A program made the translations under genes and the position numbers. From assembly GCF_900148515.1 (NCBI RefSeq), contig NZ_FRXN01000003.1, positions 844,935 to 908,934 of the forward strand: 64,000 nt of DNA. The letters are read 5' to 3'. The stretch comes from Algoriphagus zhangzhouensis. Lineage in GTDB: Bacteria; Bacteroidota; Bacteroidia; Cytophagales; Cyclobacteriaceae. Below the pieces are notes generated by a model. The model was given only the letters and a program-made list of their open reading frames with translations, was not told the DNA's origin and ran no database searches. How positions within the stretch are numbered: the stretch's first letter is position 1; each line of letters begins with the position of its first letter. Positions 53,781-61,545 of the stretch are shown one piece after another.

Positions 53781-53814
53781 TTTGTTGTTAATTCCCAAAA
53801 AGTTCCGATATTTG
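53781..53814 (+). promoter_or_regulatory. Promoter of the rpmB-rpmG-DUF4295 operon
   Basis: TTTGTTG (53781-53787) then, 19 bases on, GATATTTG (53807-53814), 7 of 8 to TAnnTTTG and identical to the box of the MsbA-like gene (both read TTCCGATATTTGCA). The leader before rpmB is about 36 bases. Confidence 0.6.
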
Positions 53815-53856
53815 CAGACTCATTACAGAAACGCATTCAAATTACGATAAAGAATC

Positions 53857-54099
53857 ATGGCAAAAGTTTGTGACATTACCGGAAAAAGACCTCGAGTAGG
53901 TAACAACGTGTCCCATGCAAACAACAAGACCAAGCGTAGATTTTACCCAAATCTTCACAAGAAGACTTTCTACGTTCCTGAAGAAGACGCATGGATCACT
54001 TTGAAAGTGTGCTCTAAAGCATTGAAGACGATCAACAAAAAAGGTATCACTGCAGTATTGAAAGATGCTCAGGATAAAGGAATGATTGTAATCAGATAA
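53857..54099 (+). CDS. rpmB: 50S ribosomal protein L28
   Basis: This 80-residue protein opens MAKVCDITGKRPRVGNNVSHANNK and contains KRRFYPNLHKKTFYVPEE and RFYPNLHKK-type contacts typical of bL28. It has only two cysteines, C5 and one in LKVCSK, so it is not the four-cysteine zinc form. First gene of the rpmB-rpmG-DUF4295 operon, a conserved block in Bacteroidota. rpmG follows after 32 bases. Confidence 0.97.
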   Translation: MAKVCDITGKRPRVGNNVSHANNKTKRRFYPNLHKKTFYVPEEDAWITLKVCSKALKTINKKGITAVLKDAQDKGMIVIR

Positions 54100-54131
54100 T
54101 CAAAGTCACGACGATATAAAACGAAAGAAAG

Positions 54132-54314
54132 ATGGCTAAGAAAGGAAATAGAGTACAAGTGATTTTGGAATGCACAGAGCATAAGACCTCTGGCATGCCT
54201 GGTACTTCAAGATACATCACTACCAAGAACAGAAAGAATACTACTGAAAGATTGGAGTTGAAAAAATTCAACCCTATCTTGAAGAAGGTGACTGTTCATA
54301 AAGAAATTAAGTAA
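54132..54314 (+). CDS. rpmG: 50S ribosomal protein L33
   Basis: The 60-residue product reads [20 protein letters not shown] then [20 protein letters not shown], a standard bL33. It keeps only one of the four zinc cysteines, so it is the zinc-free form, as for L31 and L28 in this window. Downstream, before the DUF4295 gene, lies a small stem-loop (TTTAT..CGGAG / CTCCG ATAAA, 54316-54343) that may set relative expression. Confidence 0.97.
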   Translation: MAKKGNRVQVILECTEHKTSGMPGTSRYITTKNRKNTTERLELKKFNPILKKVTVHKEIK

Positions 54315-54351
54315 TTTATCACGGAGTCTACTCCGATAAACTAACAAAGAC

Positions 54352-54504
54352 ATGGCTAAGAAAGTAGTAGCAACCCTTAAGAAAGAAGGTGGCATATCTT
54401 ACTCCAAAGTAATTAGAGCCGTTAAGTCTGACAAGACTGGTGCATACACCTTCAAAGAAGAAATGGTTCCTTCCACTGCGGTACAGGACACCTTGAAAAA
54501 ATAA
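54352..54504 (+). CDS. DUF4295 family small basic protein
   Basis: A 50-residue basic product: MAKKVVATLKKEGGISYSKV then VIRAVKSDKTGAYTFKEEMV. It matches DUF4295, a Bacteroidota-specific family always found after rpmB and rpmG, as here. The location, size and charge point to a ribosome-associated protein. I recall a report of a new large-subunit protein (named bL38) in a Flavobacterium ribosome structure and think this family may be it, but I have not verified that. It ends before a terminator that separates it from ftsY. Confidence 0.88.
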   Translation: MAKKVVATLKKEGGISYSKVIRAVKSDKTGAYTFKEEMVPSTAVQDTLKK

Positions 54505-54530
54505 TTTGCCAAGAGCATCGTAATGATTTT

Positions 54531-54566
54531 CAGTCCCTCTGTCCATCGGTCAGCAGGGACTTTTTC
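54531..54566 (+). terminator. Terminator between DUF4295 and ftsY
   Basis: AGTCCCTCTG (54532-54541) and CAGCAGGGACT (54551-54561) pair with one bulged C over a 9-base loop, followed by TTTTT. Confidence 0.8.
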
Positions 54567-54595
54567 ATTATATTCCACTTTTAAAAAAATCTTGT

Positions 54596-55555
54596 ATGGG
54601 AATTTTCGGTTTTTTCTCAAAAGACAAAAAGGAAAGTCTTGACCAAGGGCTTCAAAAGTCTAACGAAAATATATTTTCCAAACTAAGCAAAGCTGTAGTC
54701 GGAAAATCCAAGGTAGACGAGGAAGTTCTGGATGAATTGGAAGAAATTCTGATCACTTCTGATGTAGGTGTGGATACTACTATCAAAGTAATTCAGCGAA
54801 TTGAAGAAAGAGTAGCCAGGGACAAATACCTGAATACTGAAGAGCTAGATATAATCCTTAAAGAGGAAATTGCAGCTCTTTTGGAGGAAAACAATTCTCA
54901 GGATCTTTTGGATTTCGATATTCCTGAAGGCAAAAAACCTTATGTCATCATGGTCGTAGGAGTCAATGGAGTAGGTAAAACGACTACCATTGGTAAACTC
55001 GCCAACATGTTTAAAAATGCTGGCAAGAATGTAATCTTAGGAGCGGCCGATACTTTTAGAGCTGCTGCGGTTGATCAATTGATCCTGTGGGGAGACAGAG
55101 TCGGAGTACCTGTGATTTCTCACGGAATGAATACTGATCCAGCTTCGGTTGCTTTTGACGCTGTCAAGCAAGGTGTAGAGCAAAATGCAGATGTGGTTAT
55201 CGTAGATACCGCAGGAAGATTGCACACCAAAGTTAACCTGATGAATGAATTGGGAAAGATCAAGCGGGTTATGCAAAAGTTCATTCCTGACGCTCCACAT
55301 GAGATCATGCTAGTCTTGGATGGTTCTACCGGACAGAATGCTTTCATCCAGGCAAAAGAATTTACCAAGGTCACAGAAATCACTTCCCTAGCAATCACCA
55401 AGCTGGACGGAACAGCCAAAGGTGGAGTTGTAATAGGGATCAGTGATCAATTTAAAATCCCTGTCAAATACATAGGAGTCGGAGAAAAAATGACTGACCT
55501 TCAGATATTTAACAGAAAGGAGTTTGTAGATTCTTTATTCACAAAGAAGTCCTAA
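54596..55555 (+). CDS. ftsY: Signal recognition particle receptor FtsY
   Basis: The 319-residue SRP-GTPase receives SRP-bound ribosomes at the inner membrane. The N domain (about 20-95) is followed by the G domain: G1 GVNGVGKTTTIGKLA (about 122), DTFRAAAVDQL, G3 DTAGRLHTKVNLM and G4/G5 TKLDGTAKGG with GVGEKMTDLQIFN. There is only a short N-terminal extension (MGIFGFFSKDKKESL) instead of the long acidic A domain of E. coli FtsY; its amphipathic start may bind membrane. It follows the ribosomal genes after a terminator, as in many Bacteroidota, and may get some read-through. Confidence 0.97.
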   Translation: MGIFGFFSKDKKESLDQGLQKSNENIFSKLSKAVVGKSKVDEEVLDELEEILITSDVGVDTTIKVIQRIEERVARDKYLNTEELDIILKEEIAALLEENNSQDLLDFDIPEGKKPYVIMVVGVNGVGKTTTIGKLANMFKNAGKNVILGAADTFRAAAVDQLILWGDRVGVPVISHGMNTDPASVAFDAVKQGVEQNADVVIVDTAGRLHTKVNLMNELGKIKRVMQKFIPDAPHEIMLVLDGSTGQNAFIQAKEFTKVTEITSLAITKLDGTAKGGVVIGISDQFKIPVKYIGVGEKMTDLQIFNRKEFVDSLFTKKS

Positions 55556-55573
55556 TTCGAAATAATTCATTGT

Positions 55574-55605
55574 AAGCCTCGGTATCCCCGGGGCTTTTTT
55601 TTTGC
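55574..55605 (+). terminator. ftsY terminator
   Basis: AGCCTCGG and CCGGGGCT pair (one G-U) over TATCC, followed by nine T. Confidence 0.9.
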
Positions 55606-55643
55606 ATTTTCTTGAACCTTTTGAGTTTTTTGTCGTAATTCAT

Positions 55644-55655
55644 AATGATATCATT
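55644..55655. promoter_or_regulatory. 12-base palindrome upstream of the SPFH/RHH operon, candidate operator
   Basis: AATGATATCATT, a perfect palindrome 17 bases before the SPFH start codon. The operon's last gene encodes a ribbon-helix-helix protein, a class that often binds palindromes to repress its own operon, so this is a plausible operator. Confidence 0.4.
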
Positions 55656-55671
55656 TTAACATCATATTGAA

Positions 55672-56520
55672 ATGGAAAAAATAATAAAACCCACATCCGG
55701 CTACGTCATGATTTTGACAATCTTAGCCGCAATAGCCACTGGAATTTTTACGATCTTAAATGTGAACCCAATCTATGGAGCGCCACTATTGATCTTAGCC
55801 TTCTTTTGTATTCCAGGCTTCTTTATCGTTGAACCCAACAAGGCAATGGTCCTATTGCTATTTGGTGATTACAAAGGAACAGTAAAAGCAAATGGTTTCT
55901 TTTGGGTCAACCCTTTTATGACCAAAAAGAAGATTTCACTAAGAGTGAGAAACTTTGAAAACAAGCCTTTGAAAGTGAATGATAAGATCGGTAACCCAGT
56001 AATGGTAGGTACGATCGTTGTTTGGCAAGTCGAGGACACTTTCAAAGCGACCTTTGATGTAGATGACTATGAAAACTTCGTTCATCTTCAGTCCGACGCT
56101 GCGGTTCGTAAGATGGCAGGTTCTTATCCTTATGACAATTTCGAAGATGAGGAAGCTGAAATAACGCTAAGATCTGGGGTGGAAGAAGTGAATCATTCCT
56201 TGGAGGCTGAGATTGTCGACAGGTTAAATCATGCTGGTATCAAAGTGATCGAAGCCAGAATTTCTCACTTGGCTTATGCATCTGAAATCGCATCAGCTAT
56301 GCTTCAGAGACAGCAGGCAACAGCGATCGTAGCAGCTAGACAAAAGATTGTAGAAGGAGCTGTAGGTATGGTCGAGATGGCTTTGGATGACTTGAAAGTC
56401 AAGGACATCATAGAGTTTGATGATGAGAAAAAAGCGACCATGGTTTCTAACCTCATGGTGGTCCTTTGCTCAGATAAAAGTGCAAGTCCTGTACTAAATG
56501 TAGGAACTCTTCATCAATAG
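55672..56520 (+). CDS. SPFH/band-7 (prohibitin-like) membrane protein
   Basis: The 282-residue protein has two membrane helices near the N-terminus (about 10-30, 37-55), then an SPFH domain: IVEPNKAMVLLLFGDYKGTVKANGFFWVNPF, VRNFENKPLKVNDKIGNPVMVGTIVVWQV and DYENFVHLQSDAAVRKMAGSYPY. A helical region with HAGIKVIEARISHLAYASEIASAMLQRQQATAI follows, as in stomatin/flotillin-like proteins that build large oligomeric membrane scaffolds. It is first of three genes with 2- and 3-base gaps. Confidence 0.9.
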   Translation: MEKIIKPTSGYVMILTILAAIATGIFTILNVNPIYGAPLLILAFFCIPGFFIVEPNKAMVLLLFGDYKGTVKANGFFWVNPFMTKKKISLRVRNFENKPLKVNDKIGNPVMVGTIVVWQVEDTFKATFDVDDYENFVHLQSDAAVRKMAGSYPYDNFEDEEAEITLRSGVEEVNHSLEAEIVDRLNHAGIKVIEARISHLAYASEIASAMLQRQQATAIVAARQKIVEGAVGMVEMALDDLKVKDIIEFDDEKKATMVSNLMVVLCSDKSASPVLNVGTLHQ

Positions 56521-56522
56521 AA

Positions 56523-57014
56523 ATGGCTACCCAGGTTTTTAACGAAACTCAAAACTACAGGGGGACTTGGGTCATGTATTTAATACTCATGACCGAGCTC
56601 CCTATGTTGGTTTTGGTTACAATTATCCTTTTCAATTCCAAGACGGATAATAATGAGATTTTCCTTCACTTGGGACTCGTTTTGTTAATTATGTCTGGTG
56701 CCTTTTTACTTCTAATGAATATCCAACTTCAAACAAGGATTGATCATAAAGGAGTCCATTATAGGTTTATTCCATTTTTGAATAAATGGAGAATAATCCC
56801 AAAAGAGAATATCCAATCAATTAACCTGATCACATTCAGTCCTATTTCAGACTATGGAGGCTGGGGTATGAAAGGCAATCGAACTACAAAAGCCTATAGC
56901 ATCATCGGAGATCAAGGCATTTTGATTGATGTGGGAGGAAAGAAAAAAATCATGTTAGGAACCAAAAAAACAGCTGAATTACAATCTTTTTTGGAAAACT
57001 GGATGGAGGACTAA
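56523..57014 (+). CDS. Membrane protein with PH-like domain, SPFH operon member
   Basis: This 163-residue protein has two membrane helices (about 18-38 and 50-70) and a C-terminal domain of about 85 residues with strands TRIDHKGVHYRFIPFLNKW, RIIPKENIQSINLITFSP and AYSIIGDQGILIDVGGKKK, then a helix (TKKTAELQSFLENWM). That resembles a bacterial PH-like (bPH) domain, where a two-helix anchor before the domain is common. The function is unknown. It starts 2 bases after the SPFH gene, so the two likely act together at the membrane. Confidence 0.75.
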   Translation: MATQVFNETQNYRGTWVMYLILMTELPMLVLVTIILFNSKTDNNEIFLHLGLVLLIMSGAFLLLMNIQLQTRIDHKGVHYRFIPFLNKWRIIPKENIQSINLITFSPISDYGGWGMKGNRTTKAYSIIGDQGILIDVGGKKKIMLGTKKTAELQSFLENWMED

Positions 57015-57017
57015 ATC

Positions 57018-57179
57018 ATGCCTAGTAAGAAAGCATTTGCACTGAGAATAGATGAGAATACCATGAAGGCTATTGAAAAATGGGCTGCTGATGAATTCCG
57101 TAGTACCAATGGACAGTTGGAATGGATTATTCGAGAGGCTTTGAAAAAGTCTGGTAGGCTTCCTAAAAAAGGTGAATAA
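57018..57179 (+). CDS. Arc-type ribbon-helix-helix protein
   Basis: A 53-residue product: MPSKKAFALRIDENTMKAIE then KWAADEFRSTNGQLEWIIRE and ALKKSGRLPKKGE. FALRID is the beta strand that would insert in the DNA groove, and the two helices with the N-G-turn match the Arc/CopG fold. A homologue of this small protein follows SPFH and PH-like genes in other Bacteroidota as I recall. It starts 3 bases after the PH-like gene, so the three are one operon. It could autoregulate the operon, perhaps at the palindrome 55644-55655. No toxin partner is next to it. Confidence 0.88.
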   Translation: MPSKKAFALRIDENTMKAIEKWAADEFRSTNGQLEWIIREALKKSGRLPKKGE

Positions 57180-57222
57180 AAAAAGAGGCCGTTACTTGAT
57201 ACCTAACAGCCTCATTTATTTT
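57180..57222. terminator. Bidirectional terminator between the SPFH operon and the TolC gene
   Basis: GAGGC-C-GTTA (57185-57194) pairs with TAAC-A-GCCTC (57204-57213), one mismatch, over 9 bases, with A tract before and T tract after. Confidence 0.85.
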
Positions 57223-58701
57223 TTAGATTTCTGGATTGTATAATAATTCGTCATTTTCAAAATCATACAGGGTCAAAGCTCTCAGCTCATAATATGCCAA
57301 CCAAAAATCCTGCAAGGCATTATAATAAGCTCTTTTATTAGTATCCTTTTCTCCTTGGGCAATATTCAAATCAGTAATAGTCACATTTCCTGTCTGATAT
57401 CTTCTCAAAGCGATTTCATACCTTCTTTGAGCAACATCATCTGAAGTCTTTGTCACTTCCAACCTATCTCTGATCATCAAGAAGTTCTTCACCTTTGTGA
57501 AAATCTCTTGCTCAAAAGTGATCAAGTCCTGCTGAATCGTATACTCTTCCAATTGCTGATTTGCCTCGGCCAATGACATTCTGGCCTTATTCCTTCCCCA
57601 ATCCAAAATTGGAACTGAAATCCCCAAATTCACAATTGCTGAAGAATTTGGATTGGTATAAATATCACCCCAAGTCAACGCAGCATTATTGTACCCATAA
57701 CTCGCGTTAAGCTGCATTTGCATCCTTTGACCTTTTGCTTCAGCTACTTGTGCCTCGGCTTGTAGTTTTCTACGATCAAATTCCAATGCTTCAGATCTAT
57801 TTTGAAAAGCCAATTCGATGGCTTCATCCACATTCACTTCGAAATCAGGAAGAATCTCTGGCGCCAATAAATGGATGTCCGTAGATGGGTCCAATCCAAT
57901 ATAGGAGCTGACCATCAGAGCAGAACTTTCCAAATCCAATTTGGCTTGAGCCAGATCTTGCTGAGCTTGTAGCACCTGCAATTCCACTTGAAGTAATTTA
58001 TCTTCAAAAGTTGTCCCTAATTCATATCGCTTCTGCTCTACTTCAAAAACATCTTCGTAATTATCTAAATTCTGGGTTGCGATATCCAAATTCACCTGAG
58101 CAATGAGGTACTGAAAATAGAGTTGAGTCACATTAAATGAGACCTCTTCCATTTCTTGGACAAATACCCTTTTACTTTCTTCAAAAAGCAGTGGCTCAAT
58201 TTTCTTATTCCATTTATAAGCATTGAAGGCAAATATGGGTTGAGCCAATCGCACATTGACCGGAATCCCCGACCATTGGGTTTTGATATCACCTGGGCCG
58301 GCTAAATAATTATCAAATCTATTGGTGGAGGTATTTACTGAAACTGTCCCTCCAGTGCCGGAAATCACTTGTTCAAGTCCAAGCCCAAGGTTTACATTAT
58401 TTTGTTGGACACCTCGGTAATCGATAGATCCATCTGGCTGTAAAACCCCAGTGATAGATCTCGTGTAACCAGGAATTGTCCCGTTCAATCGCAATTGGGG
58501 ATTATAATCTGATTTGAACAAACGATATTGCCAATAGCTGTTTTCTCGTCTGGTAGAGGCTCTTAATGCAGCTGGAGAACGGTCCTTTGCTTGCTGAACC
58601 ATTTGATCTAGACTATACGTAACGGAGTTTTGAGAATGGGCCGTAAAAGAGATAAATACAAGACAAAAAAGAATCGAGATAAAAGTGCTGTCGATTTTCA
58701 T
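57223..58701 (-). CDS. TolC-family outer-membrane efflux protein
   Basis: The start is placed at the ATG on 58701, giving 492 residues and a proper signal peptide (MKIDSTFISILFCLVFISFTAHSQ); an upstream in-frame start at 58764 would bury it. The mature part repeats the TolC pattern twice: YSLDQMVQQAKDRSPAALRA, then long helices (QYLIAQVNLDIATQNLDNYE, LEVTKTSDDVAQRRYEIALR) and strand pairs. It is a trimer forming an outer-membrane tunnel for tripartite efflux or type I secretion. No inner-membrane partner lies next to it, so the pump it serves is unknown. Confidence 0.9.
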   Translation of the reverse strand: MKIDSTFISILFCLVFISFTAHSQNSVTYSLDQMVQQAKDRSPAALRASTRRENSYWQYRLFKSDYNPQLRLNGTIPGYTRSITGVLQPDGSIDYRGVQQNNVNLGLGLEQVISGTGGTVSVNTSTNRFDNYLAGPGDIKTQWSGIPVNVRLAQPIFAFNAYKWNKKIEPLLFEESKRVFVQEMEEVSFNVTQLYFQYLIAQVNLDIATQNLDNYEDVFEVEQKRYELGTTFEDKLLQVELQVLQAQQDLAQAKLDLESSALMVSSYIGLDPSTDIHLLAPEILPDFEVNVDEAIELAFQNRSEALEFDRRKLQAEAQVAEAKGQRMQMQLNASYGYNNAALTWGDIYTNPNSSAIVNLGISVPILDWGRNKARMSLAEANQQLEEYTIQQDLITFEQEIFTKVKNFLMIRDRLEVTKTSDDVAQRRYEIALRRYQTGNVTITDLNIAQGEKDTNKRAYYNALQDFWLAYYELRALTLYDFENDELLYNPEI

Positions 58702-58864
58702 TGAGGTTTTTATTGGTATAAAAAGGAATCGAACTAAAATAATGATAGTTAATGCAAATCCCAATGCCTAAAAATCGCTCAGGTCTTAAATTTCCTAAAA
58801 TTTTCAGATTGATTTTCCCCTGCCCTTCCCAATTGGATTCCTTATCTTGCGGCCTGAAATCCTT

Positions 58865-59629
58865 ATGAAAAAACTAATCAGTTTCGTCATCCGATACATT
58901 CCGAGGCCTATTCTTCAAAGAGTAAGTCCTTTGGCTATGAAAGTTCTGGCATTGAGTAATCAAGGTACTGGAGTCCAGTGTTCAGTTTGCCAAAAGGAAT
59001 ACAAGAAGTTCTTACCCTATGGTAGAATTGCCAGAGAAAATGCACTTTGCCCAAATTGCCTCTCTCTTGAACGTCACCGCCTAATGTGGCTATTTCTAAA
59101 AGAGAAGACTGATTTTTTCTCTGCTCCTTTGAAAGTTTTACATGTAGCGCCAGAGCACTGCTTTATCGAAAGGTTTGAAGCGTTGCCTAACTTGGAATAC
59201 ATCACTGCAGATATAGAGTCTCCATTGGCAAAGGTGAAAATGGATGTTCATGATATTCCATTTCCTGAAAACTCCTTTGACGTCGTTTTTTGCAACCACG
59301 TATTGGAACATGTAGACAGTGATATCAAGGCCTGTCAGGAATTCAACCGGATTTTGAAGCCCAATGGGTGGGGAATCCTACAATCTCCTGTCTATGACCT
59401 CCCCGAGACCTTAGAAGACAATTCTATTACAGACCCTGCCGAGCGCGAAAGGATTTTTGGACAAAGAGACCATGTGAGAAAATATGGGAATGATTATGCT
59501 GAACGGTTGAGAAAATCGGGGATCCAAATTGAAGAAAACAAGTTTGTCAAAGAGCTCCCTCAGGGAATCATCCAAAAATATGCTCTCCCTTCAAAGGAAA
59601 TTATTTTCGTATGTAGAAAAGGAAATTAA
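58865..59629 (+). CDS. SAM-dependent methyltransferase with N-terminal zinc ribbon
   Basis: From the ATG at 58865 the protein is 254 residues; an upstream in-frame start at 58847 adds six residues. A small zinc-ribbon-like region (CSVCQKEYKKFLPYGR and ALCPNCLSLERHR, four cysteines) precedes a class I methyltransferase domain (type 11): VLHVAPEHCF, ITADIESPLAKVKMD, HDIPFPENSFDVVFCNHVLEHV and FNRILKPNGWGIL. The substrate is unknown; the position beside glycosyltransferases hints at a glycan. Its stop codon overlaps that of the convergent glycosyltransferase by four bases. Confidence 0.85.
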   Translation: MKKLISFVIRYIPRPILQRVSPLAMKVLALSNQGTGVQCSVCQKEYKKFLPYGRIARENALCPNCLSLERHRLMWLFLKEKTDFFSAPLKVLHVAPEHCFIERFEALPNLEYITADIESPLAKVKMDVHDIPFPENSFDVVFCNHVLEHVDSDIKACQEFNRILKPNGWGILQSPVYDLPETLEDNSITDPAERERIFGQRDHVRKYGNDYAERLRKSGIQIEENKFVKELPQGIIQKYALPSKEIIFVCRKGN

Positions 59630-60585
59630 CCTTTGAATAGCTTTACCATAAGTTCGTAAAGCAAGCCTAACCCATAGCTCGATAACTGAACTATGGAACA
59701 AACCAATGACAAGATCCCTACCCAAATTGATCTAGTCCGTAGGGTTGCTGTCAACAAGATCATCCCAGACCAAAAACCCAGAAGAAACCTTTGCAGAGTC
59801 AAAGTATCAGGAATAAAGCCCACTACTGTTGCTATCAAAAAAAGTAGAAAAAGACTGGGGAATAAATGAACTAACTTGATGGCACCTGGATGGAATCTAG
59901 ACACATTCACACGATTTTGTCCAAAAGAAAAAGCCTGCTTAGCAAAACTTTCAAGGGTATTTTTCCTTTTATGGTAGACAAAAGCTTCCTCGACTAATTC
60001 CAGCTTAAATCCGGCGTTTTTGATTCTAAGACTCCATTCTATATCCTCACCTCTATTTGGGTCCACAAAGCCTCCCAAACCCTCAAAAACAGCATTCGAA
60101 ACTCCCATATTAAAACCTCGAGCTTGGTATTTACTTGGATCCTTCATTTTCCCCCTAATTCCACCTGTAGTCCAAAAGGAAGTCATCGCAAAGTCCATCG
60201 CTTTTTGAAGGGAAGAGAAATCATCCTTTGCTGCATCAGGCCCACCAAATGCATCCAGTTTCCGAGTATGGATGGCATTTTCAAGTTTTTCTAAATAATC
60301 CGAAGGAAGGATAACATCAGAATCCAAAATCACAAAAAAATCACCTTTGGCAAGTTTCATCCCATGATTCCTGGCAAAGCCTTGTCCGGTATTTTCTTGG
60401 AAAATGTATTGGATATTTAGGTCCTTTTGAAATGAACCAATAATAGTGTCTGAAGGATTGTTGGAGCCATCTTCCACAACCACTACTTCAAAATTGGTAA
60501 TAGTCTGACCGACCAAGCTGGACAATAGCTCCGCCAACTCCTCAGGTCGATTGTAAACCGGTATGATAACCGAAAACAACATCAA
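59626..60585 (-). CDS. Family 2 glycosyltransferase with membrane helices
   Basis: This 319-residue protein has a GT-A domain, with FSVIIPVYNRPEELAELLSS, VVVEDGSNN, and the metal-binding DSDV in GDFFVILDSDVILPS (about residue 91). EDIEWSLRIKNAGF follows in the acceptor region (ED catalytic pair), then KLELVEEAFVYHKRK. Three or four membrane helices (about 225-310) follow. It acts on the cytoplasmic face of the inner membrane, probably in surface glycan or lipid-linked sugar synthesis. Its start overlaps the upstream glycosyltransferase stop by 4 bases. Confidence 0.88.
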   Translation of the reverse strand: MMLFSVIIPVYNRPEELAELLSSLVGQTITNFEVVVVEDGSNNPSDTIIGSFQKDLNIQYIFQENTGQGFARNHGMKLAKGDFFVILDSDVILPSDYLEKLENAIHTRKLDAFGGPDAAKDDFSSLQKAMDFAMTSFWTTGGIRGKMKDPSKYQARGFNMGVSNAVFEGLGGFVDPNRGEDIEWSLRIKNAGFKLELVEEAFVYHKRKNTLESFAKQAFSFGQNRVNVSRFHPGAIKLVHLFPSLFLLFLIATVVGFIPDTLTLQRFLLGFWSGMILLTATLRTRSIWVGILSLVCSIVQLSSYGLGLLYELMVKLFKG

Positions 60586-61544
60586 AAATCGAAGTTCAGC
60601 TCTTCATCGATTTTGTATTCCGTCTCTTTGGATTGATTGGAAGTCATCAATTCGGCAATGAAACCAGTCACAAATAATTGTACCCCAATAATCAAAGCAA
60701 CCAAAGCTAAGAAGAACAAAGGCTGATCTACGATTTCACGAACCTTCAAACCCTTGCTTAAGCCATAGACTTTTTCAAAAATCAACCAGCAGGTGATCAC
60801 AAAACCGGTCAAAAAGGACAGAGTCCCTAAAAGACCGAAGAAGTGCATAGGCTTTTTCTTGTATCGATGGACAAAAGAAACAGAAATCAAATCCAAAAAG
60901 CCATTTAAAAAGCGCTCGATTCCAAATTTTGAATAGCCGTATTTTCGGGCTTGGTGTTGAACTACCTTTTCACCGATTTTGGGAAAACCATTCCACTTAG
61001 CCAGCAAAGGAATATAGCGGTGCATTTCCCCATAGATCTGGATATTCTTGACCACTTTCAATTTGTAAGCTTTCAGACCACAATTGAAATCATGGAGTTT
61101 GATTCCAGAAATCCACCTGGTTACAGCATTGAAAAACTTAGAAGGAACTGTCTTTGTAATTGGGTCGTGTCGTTCCTTTTTCCAACCGGAAATCACGTCC
61201 AAACCGTCTTCAGTAATCATTTTATAAAGCCCCGGAATTTCATCAGGACTATCCTGAAGGTCCGCATCCAAAGTGATTACAACCTTACCCTGAGCCTTTT
61301 TAAAGCCTGCATCCAAGGCAGCAGACTTTCCATAGTTTCTCGTAAAATTAATGGCTTTAACATTGCCATTAGTTGATGCTAATTTTTGAATCTCATCCCA
61401 AGACCCGTCCGTACTTCCATCATTGATAAAGATAATTTCATAAGAAAAGCCGTTGTCATTCATGACACGGCTAATCCAATGAGTTAATTCTGGTAATGAC
61501 TCTTCCTCGTTGAAAACGGGAATAACGGCTGAGATTTGAATCAT
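60582..61544 (-). CDS. Polyprenyl-phosphate glycosyltransferase (DPM1/GtrB-like)
   Basis: The 320-residue protein opens MIQISAVIPVFNEEESLPEL and has IIFINDGSTDGSWDEI, NFTRNYGKSAALDAGFKKA and TLDADLQDSPDEIPGL, the DPM1/GtrB signature (DxD). A basic cytoplasmic region (GYSKFGIERFLNGFLD, amphipathic helix) and two membrane helices (about 232-256, 276-298) follow, as in GtrB. It probably loads a sugar on undecaprenyl phosphate for envelope glycan modification. It overlaps the next gene by 4 bases and starts 1 base after the DUF4199 gene stop, so the unit pyrC-like, DUF4199, DUF4199, GT, GT is compact. Confidence 0.9.
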   Translation of the reverse strand: MIQISAVIPVFNEEESLPELTHWISRVMNDNGFSYEIIFINDGSTDGSWDEIQKLASTNGNVKAINFTRNYGKSAALDAGFKKAQGKVVITLDADLQDSPDEIPGLYKMITEDGLDVISGWKKERHDPITKTVPSKFFNAVTRWISGIKLHDFNCGLKAYKLKVVKNIQIYGEMHRYIPLLAKWNGFPKIGEKVVQHQARKYGYSKFGIERFLNGFLDLISVSFVHRYKKKPMHFFGLLGTLSFLTGFVITCWLIFEKVYGLSKGLKVREIVDQPLFFLALVALIIGVQLFVTGFIAELMTSNQSKETEYKIDEELNFDF

Positions 61545-61545
61545 T

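Noticed and set aside
57018..57179. Antitoxin of a toxin-antitoxin pair
   Set aside because: No toxin-like gene on either side; the upstream genes are an SPFH protein and a PH-like protein, the downstream gene is convergent tolC.
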